A stretch of DNA of 8,689 nucleotides. Origin: an uncultured Ruminococcus sp. GTDB taxonomy: Bacteria > Bacillota > Clostridia > Oscillospirales > Ruminococcaceae. The stretch is from positions 1-8,689 of the forward strand of contig URTF01000083.1 of NCBI GenBank assembly GCA_900550695.1. The letters run 5' to 3'. The position numbers were made by a program, and so were the translations under genes. Shown in pieces: positions 1 to 6,583 of this stretch. Below the pieces are notes generated by a model. That model saw only the letters and a list, made by a program, of their open reading frames with translations. It did not search any database and had not been told where the DNA came from. Each line of letters begins with the position of its first letter. Position 1 is the stretch's first letter.

Positions 1-114
1 ATATATGGTTTTTGCTTGATTTTTTGTATAGTTTTTAATTGGTGTTTAGTATAAAGTTTGATTTTATGCTATCAACATTCATCTTTGCAGGCAATTGAAA
101 ATACAGGCTATATA

Positions 115-153
115 AAAAGCACATCAAATACAGTTTTGTATTGATGTGCTTTT
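115..153. terminator. Bidirectional intrinsic terminator hairpin
   Basis: A 16- to 17-bp stem with a single one-base bulge (arms 115-131 and 138-153) closes a six-base loop. On the plus strand it is followed by TTTTATTT and on the minus strand by TTTTTATATA, so it could stop transcription from either side. It lies left of the tRNA operon. It may serve as a second stop for that operon and as the terminator of a plus-strand gene ending left of the window, but no such gene is visible in 1-114. Confidence 0.75.
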
Positions 154-163
154 ATTTACATAT

Positions 164-197
164 AAAAAACTGTCTAAACTCTCGTTTAAACAGTTTT
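164..197 (-). terminator. Intrinsic terminator of the tRNA operon
   Basis: A 14-bp stem with one mismatch (arms 166-179 and 184-197; C174 faces A189) carries the minus-strand tetraloop GAGA. The stem runs into a stretch of six T on the minus strand (169-164). The hairpin starts only two bases beyond the encoded CCA of tRNA-His, so it ends the tRNA transcript and may also limit 3' trimming of the precursor. The stem is AT-rich, so stability comes from length rather than GC content. Confidence 0.8.
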
Positions 198-199
198 GG

Positions 200-277
200 T
201 GGGGTGGGAGATGGGATTCGAACCCACGATCTTCGGGACCACAATCCGACGCTTTAACCAACTAAGCTACACCCACC
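200..277 (-). tRNA. tRNA-His (anticodon GTG)
   Basis: The minus strand folds as a cloverleaf with U8, A14, G18G19 and the T-loop TTCGAAT. The anticodon GTG is at 242-240, which reads CAC/CAT as histidine. The identity features agree: an extra 5' G (G-1 at 277) faces discriminator C73 (203), and CCA is encoded at 202-200. Two imperfect pairs are visible: U6 against U67 in the acceptor stem and A31 against C39 at the top of the anticodon stem. U38 (238) is present, the kind of site TruA modifies. It is the last tRNA of the operon, three bases after tRNA-Arg. Three further bases repeat CCA (199-197) before the terminator. Confidence 0.96.
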
Positions 278-280
278 ATA

Positions 281-357
281 TGGTGCATCATACTGGATTC
301 GAACCAGTGGCTTACTGCTTAGAAGGCAGTTACTCTATCCAGCTGAGTTAATGATGC
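281..357 (-). tRNA. tRNA-Arg (anticodon TCT)
   Basis: A complete 77-nt cloverleaf with an encoded CCA end. The seven acceptor pairs are all Watson-Crick (GCATCAT with ATGATGC), the anticodon stem ACTGC/GCAGT is perfect, and the D arm and TTCGAAT T-loop are standard. The loop CTTCTAA places anticodon TCT at 323-321, which decodes AGA and AGG. It is the middle gene of the three-tRNA operon, 23 bases after tRNA-Gly and 3 bases before tRNA-His. Confidence 0.97.
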
Positions 358-367
358 ACATTTATTA

Positions 368-472
368 TGTCAGGGAAAAGTGGAGCGAGTGATGGGAATC
401 GAACCCACGCAACCAGCTTGGAAGGCTAGTGTTCTACCATTGAACTACACTCGCATAATGTCTTCCCTGACA
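368..472 (-). repeat. 10-bp inverted repeat flanking tRNA-Gly
   Basis: Positions 368-377 (TGTCAGGGAA) and 463-472 (TTCCCTGACA) are exact reverse complements. In the transcript they would pair across tRNA-Gly, leaving 8 nt before its 5' end and 3 nt after its CCA. This looks like a precursor stem that presents the tRNA for processing. That role is inferred from geometry only. Confidence 0.7.
381..454 (-). tRNA. tRNA-Gly (anticodon TCC)
   Basis: A complete 74-nt cloverleaf. The acceptor stem GCGAGTG/CACTCGC is perfectly paired, U73 is the discriminator, and CCA is encoded at 383-381. The loop CTTCCAA gives anticodon TCC at 422-420, which decodes GGA and GGG. It is the first gene of the operon, about 20 bases downstream of the predicted transcription start, and is flanked on both sides by a 10-bp inverted repeat described separately. 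Confidence 0.97.
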
Positions 473-481
473 ACGTTATTT

Positions 482-510
482 ATTATACCATATACAATAC
501 TAAATGTCAA
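482..510 (-). promoter_or_regulatory. Promoter of the tRNA operon
   Basis: On the minus strand a -35 box TTGACA (510-505) and a -10 box TATAAT (487-482) both match the housekeeping sigma factor consensus exactly. They are separated by the ideal 17 bp, and TG at 490-489 gives an extended -10 element. Transcription should start near 475, just before the leader arm of the inverted repeat around tRNA-Gly. The region further upstream (511-560) is rich in A and T tracts, which may act as an UP element. The first transcribed bases are AT-rich, so there is no GC-rich discriminator of the stringently controlled kind. Confidence 0.92.
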
Positions 511-569
511 TACTTTTTTTCAAATTTTTTCGGTTTTTTTGAGAAAATTTTCTGCTCATAAAATGTAAA

Positions 570-599
570 GGGGACAGCTCAAAAATGAAAGCTGTCCCC
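570..599 (-). terminator. Terminator of the ClpE-end operon
   Basis: A perfect 10-bp GC-rich stem (arms GGGGACAGCT at 570-579 and AGCTGTCCCC at 590-599) has a ten-base loop. It begins eight bases beyond the stop of the unfoldase gene. On the minus strand it is followed by TTTACATTTT, an interrupted rather than continuous T tract. The plus-strand side has a T5 run a few bases away. It separates the long operon from the tRNA promoter. Confidence 0.8.
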
Positions 600-606
600 T
601 CGATTT

Positions 607-2913
607 TTATTCTGTTGTAATTTCGAGTTCGCCTTTTTTCTCGCCGATCTTTATCGTCTTGAATGGGTCAGCTGTGCTTGTTATGATAAGCTCTGCGACC
701 TTGTCTTCGATCTCTTCACGAATAACACGGCGGATATCACGAGCGCCGAACTTCTGTCCAAACGCCTTGTCTGCGATAGCTGTAAGAGCCTTTTTGCTGT
801 ATTTGAGCGTGATGCCCTTTTCGGCAAGAGGCTCTTTCATCTCGTCAAGCATAAGTGCAGCGATGCTCTCGTAGTTTTCCTTTGTGAGCGGTGCAAATGT
901 TACGATCTCATCAATTCGGCTCAAAAATTCGGGACGGAGAAAGTCGGAAAGTGCCTTCATCGACTTTTCCTTGGAAACCTCCGATTCGGTCTTGTTAAAG
1001 CCGATACCCGTTGACTTGTCGGTTGAACCTGCATTAGATGTCATAACGATGATAGTGTTCTCAAAGTTTACAGTTCTGCCCTGCGAGTCGGTAACTCTGC
1101 CCTCGTCAAGTATCTGGAGCAGGATATTCATTACATCGGGGTGAGCCTTTTCAATTTCATCGAAGAGGACTACAGAGTAGGGCTTTCTGCGAACCTTTTC
1201 CGTGAGCTGTCCTGCTTCATCATAGCCGACATATCCCGGAGGCGAACCGATAAGACGTGATACCGAGTATTTTTCCATATATTCGGTCATATCAAGTCGG
1301 ATAAGCGGGTCTGTGCCGTCAAAAAGCTCGGACGCAAGCACCTTTACAAGCTCGGTCTTGCCGACACCCGTAGGACCTACAAAAATGAATGAAGCTGGTC
1401 TGCGGCGCTTTGAAAGCTGTACTCTTGTGCGCTTTATAGCCTTGCAGACGAGTGATACAGCTTCGTCCTGACCGATTATCTTCTCACGAAGCTTGTTTTC
1501 AAGGTTTTCAAGCTTCTTGTATTCACTTTCGACAACCTTGCTTGCAGGAATTCCTGTCCAAAGTTCAATTACCTTTGAAAGATCTTCCTCGGTAACATAA
1601 ACCTTTTCGGCAGCGGCTTCGGCTTCTTCAAGGTCTTTTTTGAGCCTTAAAACTTCTGCCTTTGCATTTGCAAGCTTTTCAAAATCGGGTTCAGCCGCTT
1701 CTTCGATCTCGGCAACGTTCTGTTCTTCCTTTTCAAGCTCTTTCTTTACCGAATCAAGCTTGCTGAGTTCCGTGCTGCGTATGCTTCTGCAAGCACAGGC
1801 TTCGTCAAGCAGGTCGATAGCCTTGTCGGGGAGAAAACGGTCGTTGATGTAGCGTTCCGAAAGAACTGCGCACATTCTGAGCAGTTCGTCCGTGATCTTT
1901 ACCTTGTGATGCTCCTCGTAATACTGTCTTATGCCGAGAAGAACCTGCTCGGTCTCGCTTACGGACGGTTCATTTACAGTAACGGGCTGGAAACGTCTTT
2001 CAAGTGCGCTGTCCTTTTCGATGTATTTGCGGTATTCCTTAAAGGTCGTTGCGCCGATTACCTGAACCTCGCCTCGTGAAAGGGCAGGCTTAAGGATATT
2101 TGCGGCATTCATCGAACCCTCGTTATCACCGCCCGTTCCGACAAGATTGTGTATCTCGTCAACGAACAGAATTATGTTTCCTGCGTTTTTGATCTCATCG
2201 ATAAGCGCTTTCATACGGCTTTCAAACTGACCTCGGAACTGTGTTCCTGCGATAAGCGCCGTGAGGTCGAGCAGATAAACCTTTTTGTCTTTGAGGTTGA
2301 AAGGAACTTCGCCTGCAGCGATCTTCTGCGCAATACCCTCGGCGATAGCGGTTTTGCCGACACCCGGTTCACCGATAAGGCAGGGATTGTTTTTCTGTCG
2401 GCGTGAAAGTATCTGAATTGTGCGTGCGATCTCTTTATCTCTGCCAACGATATGGTCGAGCTTGCCGTCCTCAGCTTTCTGCGAAAGGTTGTCGCAGTAG
2501 GTTTCGAGCGACTTCATCTTTCTCTGACGGGGACCTTTGCTCTTCTTCTCGGTCTCTTCGGAAACAGTTTCGCCCGAGGTGCTGTCCTCTTCACCGTTCG
2601 GTTCAGACTTTGCAAAGGCTTCAAAGCTCTTTGGAAGTCCTCCCATAAGGTTCTGGAGAAAGTTCGGGAAGCCTGCCGTTCCACCCTTTTTGAAAAAGCC
2701 GCCGTCGTCATTTTCGGTGATGTCCGTAAGCTCGTCGGAGATCTCCTCAACGTCCTGATCGGTCATTCCCATCTGATCCATATATTCTTTTACCTGCGGT
2801 ATTCCAAGCTGTTTGGCGCATACAAGGCAAAGACCCTCATTGTGATTTTCTTCGCCCTGTATTGCCGTAATAAATACCACAGCTGTCCTTTTCTTACATC
2901 TTGTACAAAGCAT
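607..2913 (-). CDS. clpE: ClpE-type AAA+ unfoldase (Clp protease ATP-binding subunit)
   Basis: This 768-residue HSP100 unfoldase most likely feeds substrates to ClpP in the cytoplasm. Residues 3-32 form a CxxC-x22-CxxC zinc finger in place of the paired Clp N repeats of ClpC/ClpA, a hallmark of ClpE. A Gly- and acid-rich linker follows to about 130. AAA domain 1 has Walker A at 181-188 (GEPGVGKT), Walker B ending D252-E253, and an arginine-finger region near 306-307. Residues 385-437 form a short charged coiled-coil, UVR-like middle domain. AAA domain 2 has Walker A at 513-520 (GPTGVGKT), Walker B ending D585-E586, pore loop GYVG (560-563) and sensor-2 GARD near 723. IGF at 637-639 fits a ClpP-docking loop. 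It is somewhat longer than Bacillus ClpE (about 700), largely through the linker. The start has GGAGG seven bases upstream and lies 18 bp after the CvpA-like gene. No CtsR operator was found just upstream. Automatic pipelines may call it ClpC. Confidence 0.9.
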   Translation of the reverse strand: MLCTRCKKRTAVVFITAIQGEENHNEGLCLVCAKQLGIPQVKEYMDQMGMTDQDVEEISDELTDITENDDGGFFKKGGTAGFPNFLQNLMGGLPKSFEAFAKSEPNGEEDSTSGETVSEETEKKSKGPRQRKMKSLETYCDNLSQKAEDGKLDHIVGRDKEIARTIQILSRRQKNNPCLIGEPGVGKTAIAEGIAQKIAAGEVPFNLKDKKVYLLDLTALIAGTQFRGQFESRMKALIDEIKNAGNIILFVDEIHNLVGTGGDNEGSMNAANILKPALSRGEVQVIGATTFKEYRKYIEKDSALERRFQPVTVNEPSVSETEQVLLGIRQYYEEHHKVKITDELLRMCAVLSERYINDRFLPDKAIDLLDEACACRSIRSTELSKLDSVKKELEKEEQNVAEIEEAAEPDFEKLANAKAEVLRLKKDLEEAEAAAEKVYVTEEDLSKVIELWTGIPASKVVESEYKKLENLENKLREKIIGQDEAVSLVCKAIKRTRVQLSKRRRPASFIFVGPTGVGKTELVKVLASELFDGTDPLIRLDMTEYMEKYSVSRLIGSPPGYVGYDEAGQLTEKVRRKPYSVVLFDEIEKAHPDVMNILLQILDEGRVTDSQGRTVNFENTIIVMTSNAGSTDKSTGIGFNKTESEVSKEKSMKALSDFLRPEFLSRIDEIVTFAPLTKENYESIAALMLDEMKEPLAEKGITLKYSKKALTAIADKAFGQKFGARDIRRVIREEIEDKVAELIITSTADPFKTIKIGEKKGELEITTE

Positions 2914-2931
2914 TTAGTGTCCTCCAAACTT

Positions 2932-3792
2932 TTATTTGAATAAAGCCGTGAGCAGAACGAAGCTCATAGAATATGCGTGTTTGAAAATGTATGTCTTTTC
3001 AATAACGTCTGTGTTCAGAACAGAGTTTCCGTTTGCCGTAAGCTTTATAAATATGCTGCAAAGCAGCGAAATTGCTGTGATCGTTAAAATCGAGTATATT
3101 GCTCCAAGCACTCCTCCAAAGAAAGAATCAGGTTTTTTTATTGCATCAATGCGCCTTATCACCCTGACCGCCCGTAAAAGCATTGAAAAAATAATGCCAA
3201 TGACCGCAAAAGCCACAAAAAATATCACATTTTTGACTGTTCGCAGCATAACGGGACGCACGATCTCCGCTTCAATAAGCGTTACTGCGGAATCCTTTAT
3301 ATTTTCGGGCGCTTCAAGAGCTTTTTCTTTGTTTATCTTATTATTTTCAAGGTATTTATCGGCACTTTCGAGTATCTCTTCGGGGATAACTCCGTTCAGA
3401 GATCCGGTTATCCTGCCGCAGTATTCCTTGAATATACTGTTAAGTTTACCACTTATTTCTTCATTCGTCAAGTCCGGCATTTCAATGTCGGGGACATCTT
3501 CACTGTCGGGGAGCTTTACACCGAATTTTTCAAGCAGCTTTTCCTGCGAGTATTCTTCGGAAAGCTTGTCGGCTTCAGCTTCGATATATTCCATTACCGA
3601 TGGCTGAACAATGTTGAAATACACATATTCGTATGTTACATTGCTCACGAAGCTTGCGATAGCCGCCGAAAAAAAGAAGCTTGCAAGTGATATTACCATT
3701 CGCAGGATACCTTTTTTATATCCCGAATAGGTTATGATGATTATAAGAAGTACCGTGATTATGTCAAGTATATGTTCTGAAATAAAAGCCAT
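2932..3792 (-). CDS. CvpA-like membrane protein
   Basis: A 286-residue membrane protein with hydrophobic segments at about 8-22, 28-50, 185-207 and 224-249. The CvpA-like traits are the N-terminal pair of helices with a GYKKG turn between them, and the Gly-rich FFGGVLGAIYS stretch after a basic loop (208-220). Members of the CvpA family are linked to colicin V production and envelope functions in Proteobacteria; the biochemical role is not known. Between the helix pairs sits an unusually long, charged, acidic insert (about 60-180), probably extracytoplasmic or peripheral. AAGGA lies six bases before the ATG, which supports this start. The gene starts 16 bp after the DUF5711-like gene and ends 18 bp before the unfoldase gene, so the three are probably cotranscribed. 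The family assignment is from pattern recognition and moderate in certainty. Confidence 0.7.
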   Translation of the reverse strand: MAFISEHILDIITVLLIIIITYSGYKKGILRMVISLASFFFSAAIASFVSNVTYEYVYFNIVQPSVMEYIEAEADKLSEEYSQEKLLEKFGVKLPDSEDVPDIEMPDLTNEEISGKLNSIFKEYCGRITGSLNGVIPEEILESADKYLENNKINKEKALEAPENIKDSAVTLIEAEIVRPVMLRTVKNVIFFVAFAVIGIIFSMLLRAVRVIRRIDAIKKPDSFFGGVLGAIYSILTITAISLLCSIFIKLTANGNSVLNTDVIEKTYIFKHAYSMSFVLLTALFK

Positions 3793-3808
3793 TGCTGTTC
3801 CTTAGTGA

Positions 3809-4999
3809 TCAATTAAAATCTATTTTATTAATAGTATCATATCCAAGGAGAAAAACATTGCTGCCAAGCTTTCGGAAATCATCATAATCCTCCGAAAGCT
3901 CTGCACTTGAAACCTCTTCTCCAAGTATATTGTATGCGATAATGTCTCGGTTATTGTGAACATAGACCTCCGAATCGTAAACATGGATACTGTTTACGAT
4001 AAAATCCATGTCGAAAGTTTTTTCTTCGCCCGTTTCGCTGTCGATCATAACGATCTCGGAGCTTCGCTGTTCAGTGTTGTTGAAAACGAGCGCAGCGATC
4101 TTGCTGTTCGAGTCAAATCCCGTAAGGTCACGGGTATACTGATATGTAGAAAGAAGCTGTCCGTCTGTATCATAAGCCGCACATAAGCTGTCACCGAAAA
4201 CAACTATCTTATTGTTTCCGAAAAGCCTTACCGAAACCGCAAGCGTTTCAAGATACTCCGTCTGCCATATCGGCATAGGGTTTCCAAGATCGTCATAGTC
4301 TATCTTGTCGAAGCGGTAATAAAGTATCTTTGAAACGAGAACGCCGTCTTTTGAACCGATAGTCGTGATATAGCATCCGCTGCTGTCGCTTGTGAATGTT
4401 ACATCGATAATGCGCTCTATCGAGCTGTAGTTGAAGATGTTTTTGCCCGTTCCGTCGTAAATTTTCATTACCGCAAGGAACTTGTCGTCTTTAGTCACGA
4501 TAGCCGCCTTGTCATTGCTGCTGAGCTTCGCAAGCAGGATAGGGTAGTCGGTATCAACTTTGTATATGCACTTGTATTTGCTCATAAGGCTGAAAGAATT
4601 GCCGCCGATGTCGTAGATGAGCGCTTTTTTCGGCGAAGCTGTAAGTATCGGGTTCGCCATAGTGTGCTGCTGGGTGAAAATGTTCTTTCCGTTCGTATCA
4701 TATACAAAATAGTGCGAATCGTCAAGCACAGCGACAGCGTTGTCAACTGCTTCAAGCTGATAAGCAGCACCGCCCTCGATAGCGATAGGGAAGTTTCCGC
4801 CCGCAAGCTCGGTCGGGTTCTCGGCAACGGGTATCTTTGTAAGAATTCCGTCAAGCTTCGGGTACCATGAGCTTTTTGTGAATATAAGCAGAACTACCGC
4901 CAGAGCGAGTATGAAAATTATGATGAATTTCTTTAAAAAGCGGCCAAATTTCTTTCTCTGCCGTCTTTTTTTAAGATCGGAAACATCAGTTACAGCCAT
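3809..4999 (-). CDS. Membrane-anchored DUF5711-like protein, probable beta-propeller
   Basis: A 396-residue protein of unknown function. A strongly basic N terminus (residues 10-24) precedes one hydrophobic helix (about 25-41), so the bulk should lie outside the membrane, anchored by an uncleaved signal. The remainder is beta-rich with recurring blade-like units: YDTNGKNIF (100-108), YDGTGKNIF (181-189) and YDTDGQLLS (276-284), plus weaker copies near 320 and 356. This suggests a propeller built from WD/PQQ-type blades. I see no catalytic motif. It resembles the DUF5711 family of clostridial proteins, recalled from memory and not checked. The start is supported by AAAGGA eight bases upstream. 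It lies 34 bp downstream of truA and 16 bp before the CvpA-like gene. A scaffold or sensing role at the envelope is inference. Confidence 0.75.
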   Translation of the reverse strand: MAVTDVSDLKKRRQRKKFGRFLKKFIIIFILALAVVLLIFTKSSWYPKLDGILTKIPVAENPTELAGGNFPIAIEGGAAYQLEAVDNAVAVLDDSHYFVYDTNGKNIFTQQHTMANPILTASPKKALIYDIGGNSFSLMSKYKCIYKVDTDYPILLAKLSSNDKAAIVTKDDKFLAVMKIYDGTGKNIFNYSSIERIIDVTFTSDSSGCYITTIGSKDGVLVSKILYYRFDKIDYDDLGNPMPIWQTEYLETLAVSVRLFGNNKIVVFGDSLCAAYDTDGQLLSTYQYTRDLTGFDSNSKIAALVFNNTEQRSSEIVMIDSETGEEKTFDMDFIVNSIHVYDSEVYVHNNRDIIAYNILGEEVSSAELSEDYDDFRKLGSNVFLLGYDTINKIDFN

Positions 5000-5033
5000 T
5001 TTTCTATTCCTTTCAAGTCATATATCCCCATTA

Positions 5034-5768
5034 TCAGTAAAAAACCCTGTTCAGATAAAGTCCGTATGGTGCTGCGGTCTTTCCTGCATAATTTCTGTCC
5101 TTTTTGTTCAGGATATCTTCGATCCCGTCAGGGGCGATCTTGCCCTCATTTATAAAGATAAGTGTTCCGACCATTATCCTGACCATATTATACAGGAAAC
5201 CGTCGCCTTTTACAATAAATCTCACAAAACTTTCATCATTCTGTACGCAAAAATACTCAATTGTCCTTGTGCAGTTTTCTTTAATGTTCGCAGTTCCGCA
5301 GAAAGATGTGAAATCGTGCGTACCGACAAAGCTCTGCGCACATCGGTCAAGTAGCGAAACATCAAGCTTATATGGATAATGCAGTGCAAGGTCGGAAGTA
5401 AAAGGGTCTTTGGTCGGTCGGTTCAGCATAAGATAAACATATTCCTTGCCCGTGCAGGAAAAACGTGCGTGAAAATCATCATTGGCTTCTTCGCAGGTAT
5501 GAACGGCGATATCATCGGGCAGGAGCGAATTGATCCCCCTTATAATGTTATTGCAGGGGATAGGGTGTTCCGTCTTGAAGTTGAAGCAGAACTCATTAGC
5601 ATGAACGCCCTTGTCCGTCCGTGAACAGCCGTTGACCTTTACATCACCGTGAGTAAGATAGGACAGACGTTCTTCGAGTATATCCTGAATGGCAACAGCG
5701 TTGTTTTGGCTCTGAAAGCCGTGATAAGCCGTTCCTCTGTATGACATTGTGCATTTTAAGTTGCGCAT
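5034..5768 (-). CDS. truA: tRNA pseudouridine(38-40) synthase TruA
   Basis: A 244-residue enzyme of normal family length that isomerises uridines at positions 38, 39 and 40 of the tRNA anticodon arm to pseudouridine, stabilising the stem and helping reading-frame maintenance. The N terminus has the family start SYRGTAYHGFQ (9-19). The catalytic aspartate is D52 in SRTDKGVHA (49-57). The second conserved block GDGFLYNMVR is at 189-198, and the protein ends in the usual aromatic LNRVFY. An AAAGGTG ribosome-binding site abuts the ecfT stop codon and the gene begins 11 bp after ecfT, implying translational coupling. The ecfA1-ecfA2-ecfT-truA order is common in Firmicutes. The usual ribosomal protein genes rplM-rpsI do not follow here; a DUF5711-like gene does. 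Confidence 0.96.
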   Translation of the reverse strand: MRNLKCTMSYRGTAYHGFQSQNNAVAIQDILEERLSYLTHGDVKVNGCSRTDKGVHANEFCFNFKTEHPIPCNNIIRGINSLLPDDIAVHTCEEANDDFHARFSCTGKEYVYLMLNRPTKDPFTSDLALHYPYKLDVSLLDRCAQSFVGTHDFTSFCGTANIKENCTRTIEYFCVQNDESFVRFIVKGDGFLYNMVRIMVGTLIFINEGKIAPDGIEDILNKKDRNYAGKTAAPYGLYLNRVFY

Positions 5769-5779
5769 AAGTTCACCTT

Positions 5780-6583
5780 TTAGCCGAAAATAATGTTCAT
5801 AAGAATTACCGCATCAAGAAATACGAACGAAAGTCCGAGTGCAGTATAGTCAGCCGCAGTCGATTTAAGTTCCTTTAAGCGTGTCCTGCCCTCACCGCCG
5901 TGATAACAGCGGCACTCCATTGCGAGCGCAAGCTCCTCCGCACGTCGGAAAGCCGAAACGAAAAGGGGAATAAGTATCGGCGTGAGAGCCTTTGCCCTTT
6001 GCATAAGATTTCCGCTTTCCATATCAGCACCGCGCGCTTTCTGCGCAGACATTATCTTGTCCGTTTCTTCAATAAGCGTAGGGATAAAACGGAGCGCAAT
6101 AGTCATCATCATCGCCAGCTCGTGAACGGGAAGATGTATCTTCGCAAGCGGCGACATAAGCCTTTCAATAGCATCTGTGAGAGTGATAGGAGATGTCGTA
6201 TAGGTCAGCAGCGAAGACCCCATAATGAGCGCAATAATTCGTATTATCATAAATACCGATGTGCGAACGCCCTCGTAGGTTATTTTCAGAAATCCAAGCT
6301 TAAAAAGCGTAACTCCATCGAGGAAGAAAAGATTAAGCACTGTCGTGAAAATTATGATAGGCACGATAGGCTTTATGCTCTTCATCATAAGCTTCAGCGG
6401 AATTTTCGAGATAAGGAACGATATAAGCATAAAAACACAGCTTATGAGCAGTCCGAGAAAGTTGTCCGCACAGAAAAGCGAAACGATGAAAACGGCGGTT
6501 ATTATTATCTTGAATCTCGGGTCGAGCCGATGAACGGCGGAATTACCCGGGAAATACTGTCCGATTGTGATATCCTTAAGCAT
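5780..6583 (-). CDS. ecfT: ECF transporter transmembrane protein EcfT
   Basis: A 267-residue integral membrane protein that couples the two ATPases to interchangeable substrate-binding S subunits in vitamin and metal uptake. Typical start HRLDPRFKI (18-26) is followed by hydrophobic segments at about 26-58, 70-88, 108-127 and 245-266. The long cytoplasmic coupling helices lie between: the first carries the canonical ARG motif (183-185, in QKARGAD). The second, in AMECRCYHGGEGRT (221-234), has C-R-C where A-R-G is more usual, keeping the central arginine. The ATG lies inside the end of ecfA2 (8-bp overlap) with AGGAGA seven bases upstream within ecfA2, so it is translationally coupled. Length and order of motifs are full and normal. 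Confidence 0.95.
   Translation of the reverse strand: MLKDITIGQYFPGNSAVHRLDPRFKIIITAVFIVSLFCADNFLGLLISCVFMLISFLISKIPLKLMMKSIKPIVPIIIFTTVLNLFFLDGVTLFKLGFLKITYEGVRTSVFMIIRIIALIMGSSLLTYTTSPITLTDAIERLMSPLAKIHLPVHELAMMMTIALRFIPTLIEETDKIMSAQKARGADMESGNLMQRAKALTPILIPLFVSAFRRAEELALAMECRCYHGGEGRTRLKELKSTAADYTALGLSFVFLDAVILMNIIFG

Noticed and set aside
1..114. AT-rich left edge as a possible gene end or regulatory region
   Set aside because: No convincing reading frame, promoter or structured RNA could be recognised in so short a stretch.
200..454. tRNA cluster as an integration (att) site
   Set aside because: No integrase gene and no duplicated tRNA 3' end is present in the window.
380..568. Plus-strand open frame of 62 codons over tRNA-Gly and its promoter
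   Set aside because: It reads through a complete tRNA gene and an exact promoter on the other strand, so coding is very unlikely.
2452..2943. Plus-strand open frame of 163 codons opposite the N-terminal part of clpE
   Set aside because: It is hydrophobic-looking but covers the zinc finger and linker of a clear gene, and extends into the intergenic gap without its own context.
2936..3607. Plus-strand open frame of 223 codons opposite the CvpA-like gene
   Set aside because: It is a Ser/Ile-rich antisense translation of a convincing membrane protein, with no family motif and no operon logic. Long antisense frames are common in this codon usage.
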